Shown here one piece after another: positions 36,517-44,339 of a stretch of 64,000 nt of DNA. Position numbers and translations under genes: made by a program. The notes beneath the pieces are model-generated. The model was not told where the DNA came from and did not search any database. It was given only the letters and a program-made list of their open reading frames with translations. The DNA is taken from assembly GCF_013410545.1 (NCBI RefSeq), contig NZ_JACCFV010000001.1:1612001-1676000 (forward strand). Reading direction: 5' to 3'. Positions within the stretch are counted from its first letter, which is position 1. The number at the start of each line of letters is the position of its first letter. The DNA is from Pseudoclavibacter chungangensis (lineage in GTDB: Bacteria; Actinomycetota; Actinomycetes; Actinomycetales; Microbacteriaceae).

Positions 36517-37239
36517 ATGCGCGACCTCCACTGGGACGGTTACCTGAACGCCCGTGACCTCGGCGGCCTGCGGACGCCTTCTTCGGCGACCGGCTCCACG
36601 ATCTGCGGCCGGGTCGCCCGTGGGCCTCGCCGTGAACTCTTGACCGAAGCGGGATGGCGAGACGCCCAGCACTGGGGTCTCACGTCGATCGTTGATCTCC
36701 GATGCGCCTACGAGATCGGCGCTCGGGAGGGGGATCCCGAGGTGAGACCGGAGCTGATCGCGACCGTGTCCGTGGTGAACGCCCCGACCGAAGACCAGGA
36801 CGATCCCGAGTTCCGCAACGTGTGTTTCCCGATCCTGGACTCACCGGAGTACTGGCGTCACAACTGGCGGATACTGCCCGACCTCGTGCTCGGTACGTTG
36901 ACCGCGATTGCATCCTCCCGCGCCGGGGTCCTGGTTCACTGCAGCGCCGGACGCGACAGGACCGGAATGATCAGCGCATTGCTGCTCAGCAATGCCGGCG
37001 TGGGCCCAGCAGATGTCGTCACTGACTACGCGGAGTCGGTCCGAGCGATGGCCGGCATGCAGTCTCACGCTCCGACGGGAGACCGACAAGCCGGCTGGGG
37101 ACATGACGAGGTCGCGGACTGGATCGCGAGGACCGCTCCGATCGTGGAAGAGATTGCGAGTGATCCGAATGCCGCCTTCGCAGCGATCGGCGCTGGTCCT
37201 GACGTGCGCACGAGGCTTCGCCGGCTCCTGACCGAGTAG
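36517..37239 (+). CDS. Tyrosine-protein phosphatase (Y_phosphatase3 / PtpB-like)
   Basis: The 240-residue product has the CX5R signature VHCSAGRDRTG near residue 140-150 and an N-terminal NARDLGGLRT motif, both typical of the PtpB-like dual-specificity or lipid/tyrosine phosphatases of bacteria. The catalytic Cys is followed by Arg in the phosphate loop, and an Asp-rich region (DDPEF) may supply the general acid. The C-terminal part (TDYAESVRAMAGM) forms the helical cap. Its codon usage is less GC3-biased than the core genes, hinting at transfer or accessory status. Start ATG 36517 lies 6 nt after a -10 hexamer. Confidence 0.88.
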   Translation: MRDLHWDGYLNARDLGGLRTPSSATGSTICGRVARGPRRELLTEAGWRDAQHWGLTSIVDLRCAYEIGAREGDPEVRPELIATVSVVNAPTEDQDDPEFRNVCFPILDSPEYWRHNWRILPDLVLGTLTAIASSRAGVLVHCSAGRDRTGMISALLLSNAGVGPADVVTDYAESVRAMAGMQSHAPTGDRQAGWGHDEVADWIARTAPIVEEIASDPNAAFAAIGAGPDVRTRLRRLLTE

Positions 37240-37287
37240 TGACCTGACGTGCGATCGTCCTGCATGGGCTCGCGGCACGGCGGATGA

Positions 37288-37443
37288 CATCGATTTCGCG
37301 ATGGCTGGGACTCGGACAGAGGACGACCTTCGATCGTTGAACACGCCCCGCTGTCATCGATGGCCGCGTTCGATGGCGACCGCATGCAGGCGATGGTCGA
37401 CGCGGCATCGTGGAAGACGCCCACGCGGGCCGGCGGGCCGTGA
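37288..37443 (+). pseudogene. C-terminal gene fragment of about 51 codons
   Basis: Between the phosphatase and Hsp70-like genes a frame runs from just after a TGA (37285-37287) to a TGA at 37441. It reads DGWDSDRGRPSIVEHAPL and DGDRMQAMVDAASWKTPTR. The composition is protein-like, but there is no start codon with a ribosome-binding site near its beginning. I read it as the 3' remnant of a deleted gene; the family is not recognised. Confidence 0.35.
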
Positions 37444-37534
37444 CCTCGCCCGAGACGACGGGTCCGCACGAACCCGGACCGAATCACCACAGCACTCCGT
37501 GGCGCGGCGCCCGTGTCGCGAAACATGCCGTTGA

Positions 37535-37540
37535 TACCCT
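37535..37540 (+). promoter_or_regulatory. -10 hexamer of the Hsp70-like gene
   Basis: TACCCT lies 6 nt before the ATG at 37547. The spacing implies a leaderless transcript. Confidence 0.45.
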
Positions 37541-37546
37541 TCGCCC

Positions 37547-39103
37547 ATGCGACTCGGAATCGACTTCGGCACCACCCGCACGGTCGTCGCCGTGTCCGAC
37601 CGCGGGAACTATCCGGTCGTGACGTTCGAGGACACCGACGGGGATCCCCACAGCTACGTGCCGTCGGTCGTCGCCGAGGTCGACGGGCGCCTCGTCCACG
37701 GCTTCGAGGCGGAACGCGCGTCCAGCGTCGGCGCGCCGACGCTCCGATCCGTCAAGCGCATCCTGTCGGCGCCCGACGCGACCGCCGACACGCCGGTCAC
37801 GGTCGGTGCGATCACACTCCCCCTGCTCGAGGTGCTCACCTCGTACTTCGTCGCGCTGCGGCGGTCCATGCGTGACGCGTCGTCGCTCACGTCGACGCCC
37901 GGCGCGGTCGAATCGATCGACGCGCACACCGACGTGTGTGTCGCGGCCGTTCCCGCGCACGCGCACAGCGGCCAGCGCATGCTGACGATCGACGCACTCG
38001 CCGCAGCAGGCTTCACGGTCGAACGACTCGTCAACGAACCGTCGGCGGCCGGATTCGAGTACACCCACCACCGCGCCTCGACGCTCAACGCGCAGCGCTC
38101 GAACGTGCTCGTCTTCGACCTCGGCGGCGGCACCTTCGACGCCTCGCTCGTGAGCGTCGTCGGCGAACACCACGACGTCGTCGCGTCGCTCGGCCGTGCC
38201 GACGTCGGCGGCGACGACTTCGACCACGTGCTCGCGCGCGTCGCGTGCGAGCACGCGGGAGTCGACTTCGACGCCCTCTCCCCCACCGCTCGCGGCGATC
38301 TGCTGCTGCAGGCACGCGAGGCCAAGGAGCGGATCGCACCGCAATCGCGTCGCATCCTCCTCGATGTCGCGGGCGAGGCGGTCACGGTCCCCGTCGACGA
38401 GTTCTACGCGCGCTCGGAGCCGCTCGTCGAGGCGGCCATGGAGACGATGGCGCCCCTCTCGGAGCGCCTCCAGCGTGGCGAGCACGGTGACGCGGACGTC
38501 GCCGGCATCTACGTGGTCGGCGGTGCGTCGAGCCTGCCGCTCATCCCGCGCATGCTGCGCGAGCGTTTCGGGCGCCGCGTGCACCGCTCCCCCGTTCCCA
38601 GCTCGTCCACCGCGATCGGACTCGCGATCGCCGCCGACCACACGAGCCCCTTCGAGCTTCGTGACCGCACCTCGCTCGGGTTCGGTGTCTTCCGTGAGGC
38701 CGATGCGGGCGAGCGTGTCGCCTTCGACCCCGTCTTCGTCCCCGGAATCCCCATCCCCGACGGCGACGCCATCGTCCGCGCACGGCGATACCGCCCCGAG
38801 CACAACGTCGGCGTCTACCGCTTCGTCGAGTTCTCCTCACTCGCCGAGGGCCACCCGAACGGTCTCGTGTTCCCGGCCGGCGATCTGCGGGTCCCGTTCG
38901 ACGGATCACTCACCGCCGACGCGATCACCGAGGGCGTGCGCGTCCACCGGGACGGCACCGGCCCGCTCGTCGAGGAACGCTTCGAGCTCGACCGCAACGG
39001 CATCATCTCGGTCCGCGTGGACAATCTCGATGCGGGCACCTCGTACGTCCCGGCGCTGCGCCGCAGGGGCGGTGCCGGCGTGCCGGCGCAGCAGCCCGCC
39101 TGA
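37547..39103 (+). CDS. Hsp70 family (DnaK-like) protein with non-canonical C-terminus
   Basis: The 518-residue product has the Hsp70 actin-like ATPase motifs: IDFGTTRTVVAV (phosphate 1), VNEPSAAGFEY, VFDLGGGTFDASLV (phosphate 2) and IYVVGGASSLPLIPRML (adenosine). The nucleotide-binding domain ends near residue 370. The remaining 150 residues form beta-rich sequence (FVPGIPIPDGDAI, GDLRVPFDGSLTADAI) without a recognisable substrate-binding groove, helical lid or EEVD-like tail. It is therefore an Hsp70 paralogue, not the housekeeping DnaK, and no grpE or dnaJ gene is near. Start ATG 37547 follows a -10 hexamer by 6 nt. Its client or role is unknown. Confidence 0.88.
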   Translation: MRLGIDFGTTRTVVAVSDRGNYPVVTFEDTDGDPHSYVPSVVAEVDGRLVHGFEAERASSVGAPTLRSVKRILSAPDATADTPVTVGAITLPLLEVLTSYFVALRRSMRDASSLTSTPGAVESIDAHTDVCVAAVPAHAHSGQRMLTIDALAAAGFTVERLVNEPSAAGFEYTHHRASTLNAQRSNVLVFDLGGGTFDASLVSVVGEHHDVVASLGRADVGGDDFDHVLARVACEHAGVDFDALSPTARGDLLLQAREAKERIAPQSRRILLDVAGEAVTVPVDEFYARSEPLVEAAMETMAPLSERLQRGEHGDADVAGIYVVGGASSLPLIPRMLRERFGRRVHRSPVPSSSTAIGLAIAADHTSPFELRDRTSLGFGVFREADAGERVAFDPVFVPGIPIPDGDAIVRARRYRPEHNVGVYRFVEFSSLAEGHPNGLVFPAGDLRVPFDGSLTADAITEGVRVHRDGTGPLVEERFELDRNGIISVRVDNLDAGTSYVPALRRRGGAGVPAQQPA

Positions 39104-39123
39104 GGCGATCCCACCGCGCGGGC

Positions 39124-39154
39124 TTGACCCTGACGTGACGTCAATGTCTACCGT
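39124..39154 (+). promoter_or_regulatory. MerR-type promoter with 19-bp spacer and central dyad
   Basis: A -35 TTGACC (39124-39129) and -10 TACCGT (39149-39154) are 19 bp apart, the long spacing characteristic of MerR-activated promoters. The spacer holds TGACG-TGA-CGTCA (39131-39143) within TTGAC ... GTCAA (39124-39144). The -10 lies 8 nt before the peptidase start. A MerR/TipAS gene is the second gene downstream. Confidence 0.7.
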
Positions 39155-39162
39155 CCGATGAC

Positions 39163-40086
39163 ATGGACATCACGATGATCGACACCACCGGAACGACCCG
39201 AACGATCCTCGACGCCCCGGCCGAACGCCGGCCGTCGCTCGTGCGCGACATGTGGTCCCCCATGGCGAGCAAGATGCGGTTCACGCCGGGCGCCGACCCG
39301 GTGCGGTTCCACCGACAGGGGTTCGGGTTCGACCCCGACGGAACCCCCGAGCCGATCCGCGACGCCGCTCGGGCACTCGACGACGCGGACGCGGCCGCCC
39401 GCATCGAGCGCGAGCTCCGCAGCGCGGCCGCCGATCTGGAGGCCGCCGTTCCCGGCCTGCGCGTCCCCGACGTGACCGCGATGCTCGTCGTCGGCGACCA
39501 CGACGACGACCTCTTCACCGACACGTTCGCCGGCCTCTCCGGGTTCGGCGGCATCAGCGGCTCCATCGTGCTCACACTCTGGCCGAACCCGACCGTGCTC
39601 GATCGGCTCGAAGCCATCGCCGCGCACGAGCTGCACCACAACGTGCGTTACGCCCCGGGTGGTGTGCGATGGGACCCCGCGACCGTCACCGTCGGCGAGC
39701 ACATCGTCTCGGAGGGGCTCGCCGATCGCTTCGCGAGCGAGCGCCACGGGGCGCTCGGCCCGACCCACTTCGTCGACGAACGGCTGCGGACGGACGACGA
39801 GCTGCTCGCGCGGGTGTCGGCGGGCCTCGGGACCACGGGGATGGCGACGTTCGGCGCCTGGGTGCTCGGTGACGAGGCTGCACGCCGCTTCGGCGCGCCC
39901 CCGCTCGGACTCCCGACCGGTGCCGGCTATGCCGTGGGACTCCGCCTCGTGGACGCGTTCCTCGACGAGGTCGGTGGCACGGCGGCCGACCACATCCGGA
40001 CACCGAGCGCGGACATCATCGACGTCGCGCGTCGACGCCTCGGCCTCCCGCGCCCCGACGCGACCACCCCGGCCGTCGGGCACTGA
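39163..40086 (+). CDS. DUF2268-type zinc peptidase-like protein
   Basis: The 307-residue product carries a gluzincin-like HELHH at residues 155-159 (IAAHELHHNVRYAP) and a downstream GEHIVSEGLADRFA, whose Glu is the expected third metal ligand. This matches the DUF2268 predicted zinc proteases. The protein is cytoplasmic, with no signal. The N-terminal half (PAERRPSLVRDMWSPMASKM) is not assigned. It is preceded by a MerR-type promoter and followed 13 bp later by a frameshifted MerR/TipAS regulator. This suggests a drug- or peptide-inducible operon, with the peptidase as effector (inference). Start ATG 39163 is 8 nt from the -10. Confidence 0.85.
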   Translation: MDITMIDTTGTTRTILDAPAERRPSLVRDMWSPMASKMRFTPGADPVRFHRQGFGFDPDGTPEPIRDAARALDDADAAARIERELRSAAADLEAAVPGLRVPDVTAMLVVGDHDDDLFTDTFAGLSGFGGISGSIVLTLWPNPTVLDRLEAIAAHELHHNVRYAPGGVRWDPATVTVGEHIVSEGLADRFASERHGALGPTHFVDERLRTDDELLARVSAGLGTTGMATFGAWVLGDEAARRFGAPPLGLPTGAGYAVGLRLVDAFLDEVGGTAADHIRTPSADIIDVARRRLGLPRPDATTPAVGH

Positions 40087-40099
40087 ACGGGGCACCGAC

Positions 40100-40865
40100 G
40101 TGGAGTGGACCGTGCACGAACTCGCCGAACGGGCGGGCGTGAGCGACCGCACGCTGCGGCACTATCACCGCATCGGACTGCTCCTGCCCGACCGGATCGG
40201 CGAGAACGGCTATCGGTACTACGGCACGCGCGGTCACGAGATTGCAGCAGATCCTCGTCCTTCGCGACACCGGCCTCGGCCTGCAGCGCATCGCGGAGGT
40301 GCTCGACGGCGGGCCCGGGCCGACGTCGACCGACGACGAAGCCCTCGCGGAACAGCGCCGGGTGCTCCTCGCACAGCGCGACGCGATCGAGGCGCGCATC
40401 GAGGCGCTCGAGCGAACCATCGAGATGCGTCGCGAGGGCGCTTCGACGAGGAGCGATGTGCTGCTCGAGGGTTTCAACGATCGCTACGAGGAGGAGGTCG
40501 TCGAACGGTGGGGCAGCACCGCGTTCGAGGCGTCCAACCGTTGGTGGCACGGGAAGTCGCTCGACGAACAGCGACGCTGGAAGGCCGAGACGGAGGCCCT
40601 CCTCGCCGAGTGGCGTCGACTCGCGGAATCGGGGTGCTCGCCCCGCGACGAATCGGCGGTCCGGCACGCTGACGCGCACCTGGCGTGGTTCGCGACGATC
40701 CCGGGAACACCCGCACATGCCGGCGACACGGACGCGACCCGCGCGATGGTCCACGGGGTCGCGGACGCGTACGAACTCGACCCGGCATTCCATCGGACCT
40801 TCGGCTCGGAGCACGCAGCACGTTTCGCCGCCGTCGCGCTCAGGGCACGCGTCGACGAGGACTGA
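40100..40865 (+). pseudogene. MerR family regulator with TipAS ligand-binding domain, frameshifted
   Basis: The N-terminal MerR domain (TVHELAERAGVSDRTLRHYHRIG, LPDRIGENGYRYY) is read from the GTG at 40100. The expected continuation (ARAVTRLQQILVLRDTGLGL) is one frame over, with the switch at about 40224 in ACGGCACGCGC. Loss of a GC dinucleotide or gain of one base would explain it. The rest is intact: a coiled-coil linker (IEARIEALERTIEMR) and a TipAS antibiotic-binding domain (WHGKSLDEQRRWKAETEALL, HRTFGSEHAARFAAVAL), ending at 40865. Repaired, it would be about 254 residues, typical of TipA-like proteins. It could also be a sequencing error. Confidence 0.82.
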
Positions 40866-41014
40866 ACGCCGCCGGGTCGTGCCCCCGTCTCGTGCACGAC
40901 CGACACTCCCACCGCGAAGACGTGACCTCGGGCGATCACGACCTCGCGGGTTCGCAGCCGTGGATTCCGCGGGCGCTCGCGGGGTCGCGATCGAGGATTC
41001 CACGGACGGCCGAC

Positions 41015-41129
41015 GATCATCGGATGATCGAGCGCACGATCATCCGATGATCGGGCGACCTGCGCCGCTCGATCATCCGATGATCTGATCGCCGTATTGC
41101 TGGGCTGGACGCACGATCATCGGATGATC
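41015..41129. repeat. Array of four palindromes GATCATC(C/G)GATGATC
   Basis: Copies lie at 41015-41029, 41038-41052, 41071-41085 and 41115-41129, each a perfect 7-bp dyad around a single C or G. The centre base reads G, C, C, G. Distances between centres are 23, 33 and 44 bp. The surrounding 730 bp between the convergent MerR and MarR genes hold no supported gene. The function is unknown; operator array, terminator region or dispersed repeat are the options. Confidence 0.85.
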
Positions 41130-41381
41130 AGATGATGAGTGTCGACCGGGCGGACGAGTGCTCACGCTCCCCCACTCGGCCGCCGGGAAGACGGCCCTCG
41201 CCGGCGCGCCCGTCGCGCGTGAGCGGCCGGGCGCACGCCGTGCTGCGCGTGGCGTCGGGCGCCGGATCCGATCGACCGGCGCGCTCCGACGTGCCGGGTA
41301 CGACCACGTCGACGTACGGCCGGGCGACCGCGCGACACCCATCGCCCGCCGAGTGCCGACGCGCGAGCACACGGGGCACGG

Positions 41382-41561
41382 TCACCCGCACCCGCGCCGC
41401 GCCACCACCTCAGCGAACCGGCGTCCGCGCACCGGGTCACGCGCCCTCGCGTGACCCGCGCGGGCCGACGACGACGGGCGGGTCGTCGCCCGACCGCGGA
41501 CGCCGGGACCACCCGGATCGCCCATGCCACCAGGATCACCCTGGGCACCCGGATCACCCAT
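41382..41561 (-). CDS. Collagen-like mini-ORF over an 18-bp tandem repeat
   Basis: Bases 41510-41576 are 3.7 copies of an 18-bp unit (CACCCGGATCACCCATGC). On the minus strand one frame reads Gly-X-Y triplets (MGDPGAQGDPGGMGDPGG), continuing into an Arg-rich tail to a TGA at 41382, 59 residues in all. The ATG is 32 nt after the MarR stop and follows a GGGGATCCGGG stretch. It may be a real small protein, the N-terminus of a lost collagen-like gene, or a chance reading of the repeat. Confidence 0.25.
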   Translation of the reverse strand: MGDPGAQGDPGGMGDPGGPGVRGRATTRPSSSARAGHARARDPVRGRRFAEVVARRGCG

Positions 41562-41593
41562 GCCACCCGGATCCCCTAGGCGGCGCGAGTCGC

Positions 41594-42046
41594 TCAGATC
41601 GCGCGGGCCGCCTCCGCATATGCGGCAGAGGCCGCGACGACGTACGCGGCGAGCCCGGAGCGCTGTTCGTCGGTGAGATCGGCGAGCGCCTGGCCGATCG
41701 GCCCCCGAACCGTGTCGAGCACGGCCTCGAGGCCGGCGGGCAGGACGCCGGTGTGCGCGACGACGGTCCGGCGCCGATCATCCGGGTCGGTGTGTCGAAC
41801 TGCGACGCCGAGCGCGACGAGACGATCGACGAGCCTCGTCGTCGCGGGCGCCGAGAGCCCGAGGCGGCGTGCGAGTTCACCACTCGTCATGGGGCCGTCG
41901 AGCTCGAGCAGGAGGCTCGCGCGGTAATCGCTCCCCGACAGGCCGGATGCCTCGGCGGCCGACTGATGGAAGAGCGCGACCGCCGCGAGGTAGCGCGGAT
42001 AGTCACCGGCCGATCGTGCAGACACGGCACCCGTGCGTTCCCCCAT
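41594..42046 (-). CDS. MarR family transcriptional regulator
   Basis: The 150-residue product has the MarR winged helix: ALFHQSAAEASGLSGSDYRASLLLELDGPMTSGELARRLGLSAPATTRLVDRLVALGVAVRH, then the wing DPDDRRRTVVAHT with the conserved DxRRR. Flanking helices mediate dimerisation. MarR proteins usually repress a neighbouring transporter or enzyme in response to phenolics or oxidants. The nearest divergent gene is the small multidrug-export family gene at 42452, a plausible target (inference). The ATG at 42046 gives MGERTGAVSARSAGDYPR. Confidence 0.88.
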   Translation of the reverse strand: MGERTGAVSARSAGDYPRYLAAVALFHQSAAEASGLSGSDYRASLLLELDGPMTSGELARRLGLSAPATTRLVDRLVALGVAVRHTDPDDRRRTVVAHTGVLPAGLEAVLDTVRGPIGQALADLTDEQRSGLAAYVVAASAAYAEAARAI

Positions 42047-42451
42047 GCGACTCCCCTGCCTCCGCGTACGCGATCCTATCGCTCCCGAGGAACGTCACGC
42101 GTCACCGCCGGGGGCTCGCTCGCCGGGCCGCGGCACTGTTCGCCACCCGTCCGGCGGTCCTCCGGCAGTCATCTCCCCGACGGCCGGTCCCACGGCCGGT
42201 CGGCACACATTCACGAACATGTGCACGTCTGCAATCGTTGCGCGCGCGAATCGGACGTGGCTCCTCCCGCGCGATGGCGGGGCGAACCGCGCGGGAAACA
42301 GCACGGGGCGTCGATGACAAATGTCACCGCACGCGGATGCGCGATGCAGTGCCGACCGTGGAGCGACGACACTGTGGGCCGGTGCCGCGGCCCGGGAGGC
42401 TTGGAACACGACCGCGGAACCACGCGGAACCCCGATACGACGGAGGCCGAC
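42047..42451. promoter_or_regulatory. Divergent intergenic region with palindrome TGACA-AA-TGTCA
   Basis: This 405-bp gap between the marR gene and the small exporter gene contains TGACAAATGTCA at 42315-42326, with perfect 5-bp arms. TGACA/TGTCA dyads of this type are bound by NarL/FixJ-family response regulators such as DesR/LiaR-like proteins (general knowledge). No such regulator is in the window. No gene is seen in the gap. Confidence 0.4.
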
Positions 42452-42931
42452 ATGTTCGAGACCCTGACCGCATTCACCGAGTCGCTGCCCACCTGGCTGC
42501 AGTGGCTCGGCGTGGCCCTCATCGGTGCGATCCCCTTCGTCGAGTCCTACCTCGGTTCGGCGATCGGCGTGTTCGTCGGCGTTCCGCCCGCCGCCGCGAT
42601 CGCGGCCGCCGTCGCCGGCAACATCGTCTCGACGCTCGCCGTGATCTTCGGCGTCCACTCGATCCGACGCCGGGTCGTCGCCGGGCGGGAACCCGAACGG
42701 CCGTCGCCACGACGCGAGCGCATCCGCCGACTGTTCGACCGCTACGGCGTCGCGGGCGTGAGCCTCATCGGCCCCACGGTGCTCGCGGGCCAGATCACCT
42801 CGGGCATGATGATCTCCTTCGGCGCCTCGCGGCGGCTCGTGGTCATCTGGCAGATCGTCGCGATCATCGCATGGGGGCTGCTGTTCGGCGTGCTCGCCAC
42901 CATCGGCGTCGACCTCGTCTCCGGCCGCTGA
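42452..42931 (+). CDS. Small multidrug export family membrane protein
   Basis: The 159-residue product has four to five hydrophobic segments: WLQWLGVALIGAIPFVESYLGSAIGVFVGV, AIAAAVAGNIVSTLAVIFGV, YGVAGVSLIGPTVLAGQITSG and IWQIVAIIAWGLLFGVLATIGV. A basic loop separates them (RRRVVAGREPERPSPRRERIRR). This matches the family called putative small multi-drug export protein, whose function rests on weak evidence. The GPTVLAGQITSGMM segment resembles the DedA family re-entrant loop. The ATG at 42452 has a GGAGG ribosome-binding site at a spacing of 5. Confidence 0.8.
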   Translation: MFETLTAFTESLPTWLQWLGVALIGAIPFVESYLGSAIGVFVGVPPAAAIAAAVAGNIVSTLAVIFGVHSIRRRVVAGREPERPSPRRERIRRLFDRYGVAGVSLIGPTVLAGQITSGMMISFGASRRLVVIWQIVAIIAWGLLFGVLATIGVDLVSGR

Positions 42932-43109
42932 GTCCCGCCGGGCCCGTGTCGCCCGCACCACCCGGACCGGCCGGGGCGGTCGGCACGGGCACTCGTGCGC
43001 GAGACACGTTTGCCAGGCTTTGACCGCCCGTGTGCAGCGGGTGACCCGCGGGACGGCTCGCGGGCATGCTCCCACTCGAGGACGGCCTCGGAGAATCGGA
43101 CACACGTCC

Positions 43110-44306
43110 ATGACCTCCACCGCCCGACCCTCACGCGAACTCGTCCTCACGCACACCGCCGTCATCCGGCTCGTCCTCGCCTGGGGCGCCTCGATCGCAC
43201 TCATGGCGACCCGCGACGTCCTCCACTCGGGACTCCCGGGGCCACTCCTCGTCGCGGTCCTCGGGCTCACCGTCGCGATCGTCGTCGTGGCCGCGTTCGG
43301 TGTCGTCCACGAGGCCGAGCAGCTCGCGCACCGGCTCGGCGACCCGTACGGGAGCCTCGTGCTCACCCTCTCGATCGTCCTCATCGAGGTCGTGCTCATT
43401 TCCTCCGTCATGCTCGGGCCCGGTGAACACGACACGATCGCCCGCGACTCGGTGCTCGCCGTCATGATGATCATCCTGAACCTCGTGATCGGGATCGCCC
43501 TGCTCATGGCCGGGCGCCGCGGCCCCGCACCCGCGCACAATCGCACCGGGACGTCCGTCTACGTCGGCATGATCGCGCTGTTCGGGACACTCGCGTTCGT
43601 GATGCCCGCAGTCACGGGGACGACCGGCTCGTACACGTCCGCACAGGAGATCCCGATCGTCCTCGTGACGCTCGTGTCGTACGCATGGTTCCTGATCCGG
43701 CAGACCGGCCGTCAGGCACCCGACTTCACCGATCCGACATCCCCGGCCACCACGCCGACCACGAGCGCGCCGACCACCACCGGGCGGTCCGCTGCGGACA
43801 CCACCGCCACGTCCGCACGGACGCCCGTCGGCACCGTCCTGCGCGAACACCGGACGGAGCTTCTCGCCCGCACCCTCCTCCTCGTCGCGACGATGATCCC
43901 GATCGTGCTCATGTCGCACGACCTCGCCGGCCTCCTCGACGACGGGCTCGGCCGTGTCGGCGCACCCGTCGCGCTCGCGGGCATCCTCATCGCCATCATC
44001 GTGTTCACGCCCGAGTCGATCACCGCGATCCGAGCAGCCCTCCGCGGTGAGACGCAGCGTGTCGTGAACCTGTGCCTGGGTGCCTTCGTCTCGACCGTCG
44101 GACTCACCATCCCCGCCGTCCTCGTCATCGGGCTCGTCACCGACCAGAAGGTCGTCCTCGCGCCGACCGCACCACACCTCGTGCTCGTGGTGACGACCGT
44201 CGTGACGACCGCGATCACGTTCGCGGCGCCGCGCGTCACCGCGAGCCACGGTGCACTGCACCTCGCCCTGTTCGCCGTCTACGTCGTCACGGTCTTCACG
44301 ACCTGA
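43110..44306 (+). CDS. chaA: Calcium/cation:proton antiporter of the CaCA family (ChaA-like)
   Basis: The 398-residue product has about eleven hydrophobic segments in two halves. Each half carries an alpha-repeat of the Ca2+/cation antiporter superfamily: VVHEAEQLAHRLGDPYG with TLSIVLIEVVLIS, and VFTPESITAIRAALRGETQ with VNLCLGAFVSTVGLTIP, giving the conserved Glu residues. A Thr/Pro-rich cytoplasmic linker lies at about 210-245 (TSPATTPTTSAPTTT). It is close to ChaA, which exchanges Na+, K+ or Ca2+ for protons. The start ATG at 43110 gives a short polar N-terminus. It is convergent with corA across 33 bp. Confidence 0.88.
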   Translation: MTSTARPSRELVLTHTAVIRLVLAWGASIALMATRDVLHSGLPGPLLVAVLGLTVAIVVVAAFGVVHEAEQLAHRLGDPYGSLVLTLSIVLIEVVLISSVMLGPGEHDTIARDSVLAVMMIILNLVIGIALLMAGRRGPAPAHNRTGTSVYVGMIALFGTLAFVMPAVTGTTGSYTSAQEIPIVLVTLVSYAWFLIRQTGRQAPDFTDPTSPATTPTTSAPTTTGRSAADTTATSARTPVGTVLREHRTELLARTLLLVATMIPIVLMSHDLAGLLDDGLGRVGAPVALAGILIAIIVFTPESITAIRAALRGETQRVVNLCLGAFVSTVGLTIPAVLVIGLVTDQKVVLAPTAPHLVLVVTTVVTTAITFAAPRVTASHGALHLALFAVYVVTVFTT

Positions 44307-44339
44307 CGGATCGGCGCGCCGACCGAGCGGCGGGCGCGA

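Noticed and set aside
41015..41129. The palindrome array as a small CRISPR
   Set aside because: The repeat unit is only 15 bp and perfectly palindromic, the spacing is irregular, there are four units only, and no cas gene is present.
41162..41566. 134-codon minus-strand frame over the 18-bp repeat
   Set aside because: It reads as Val/Trp/Arg repeats with no start context. The Gly-X-Y frame is more sensible, and even that is given low confidence.
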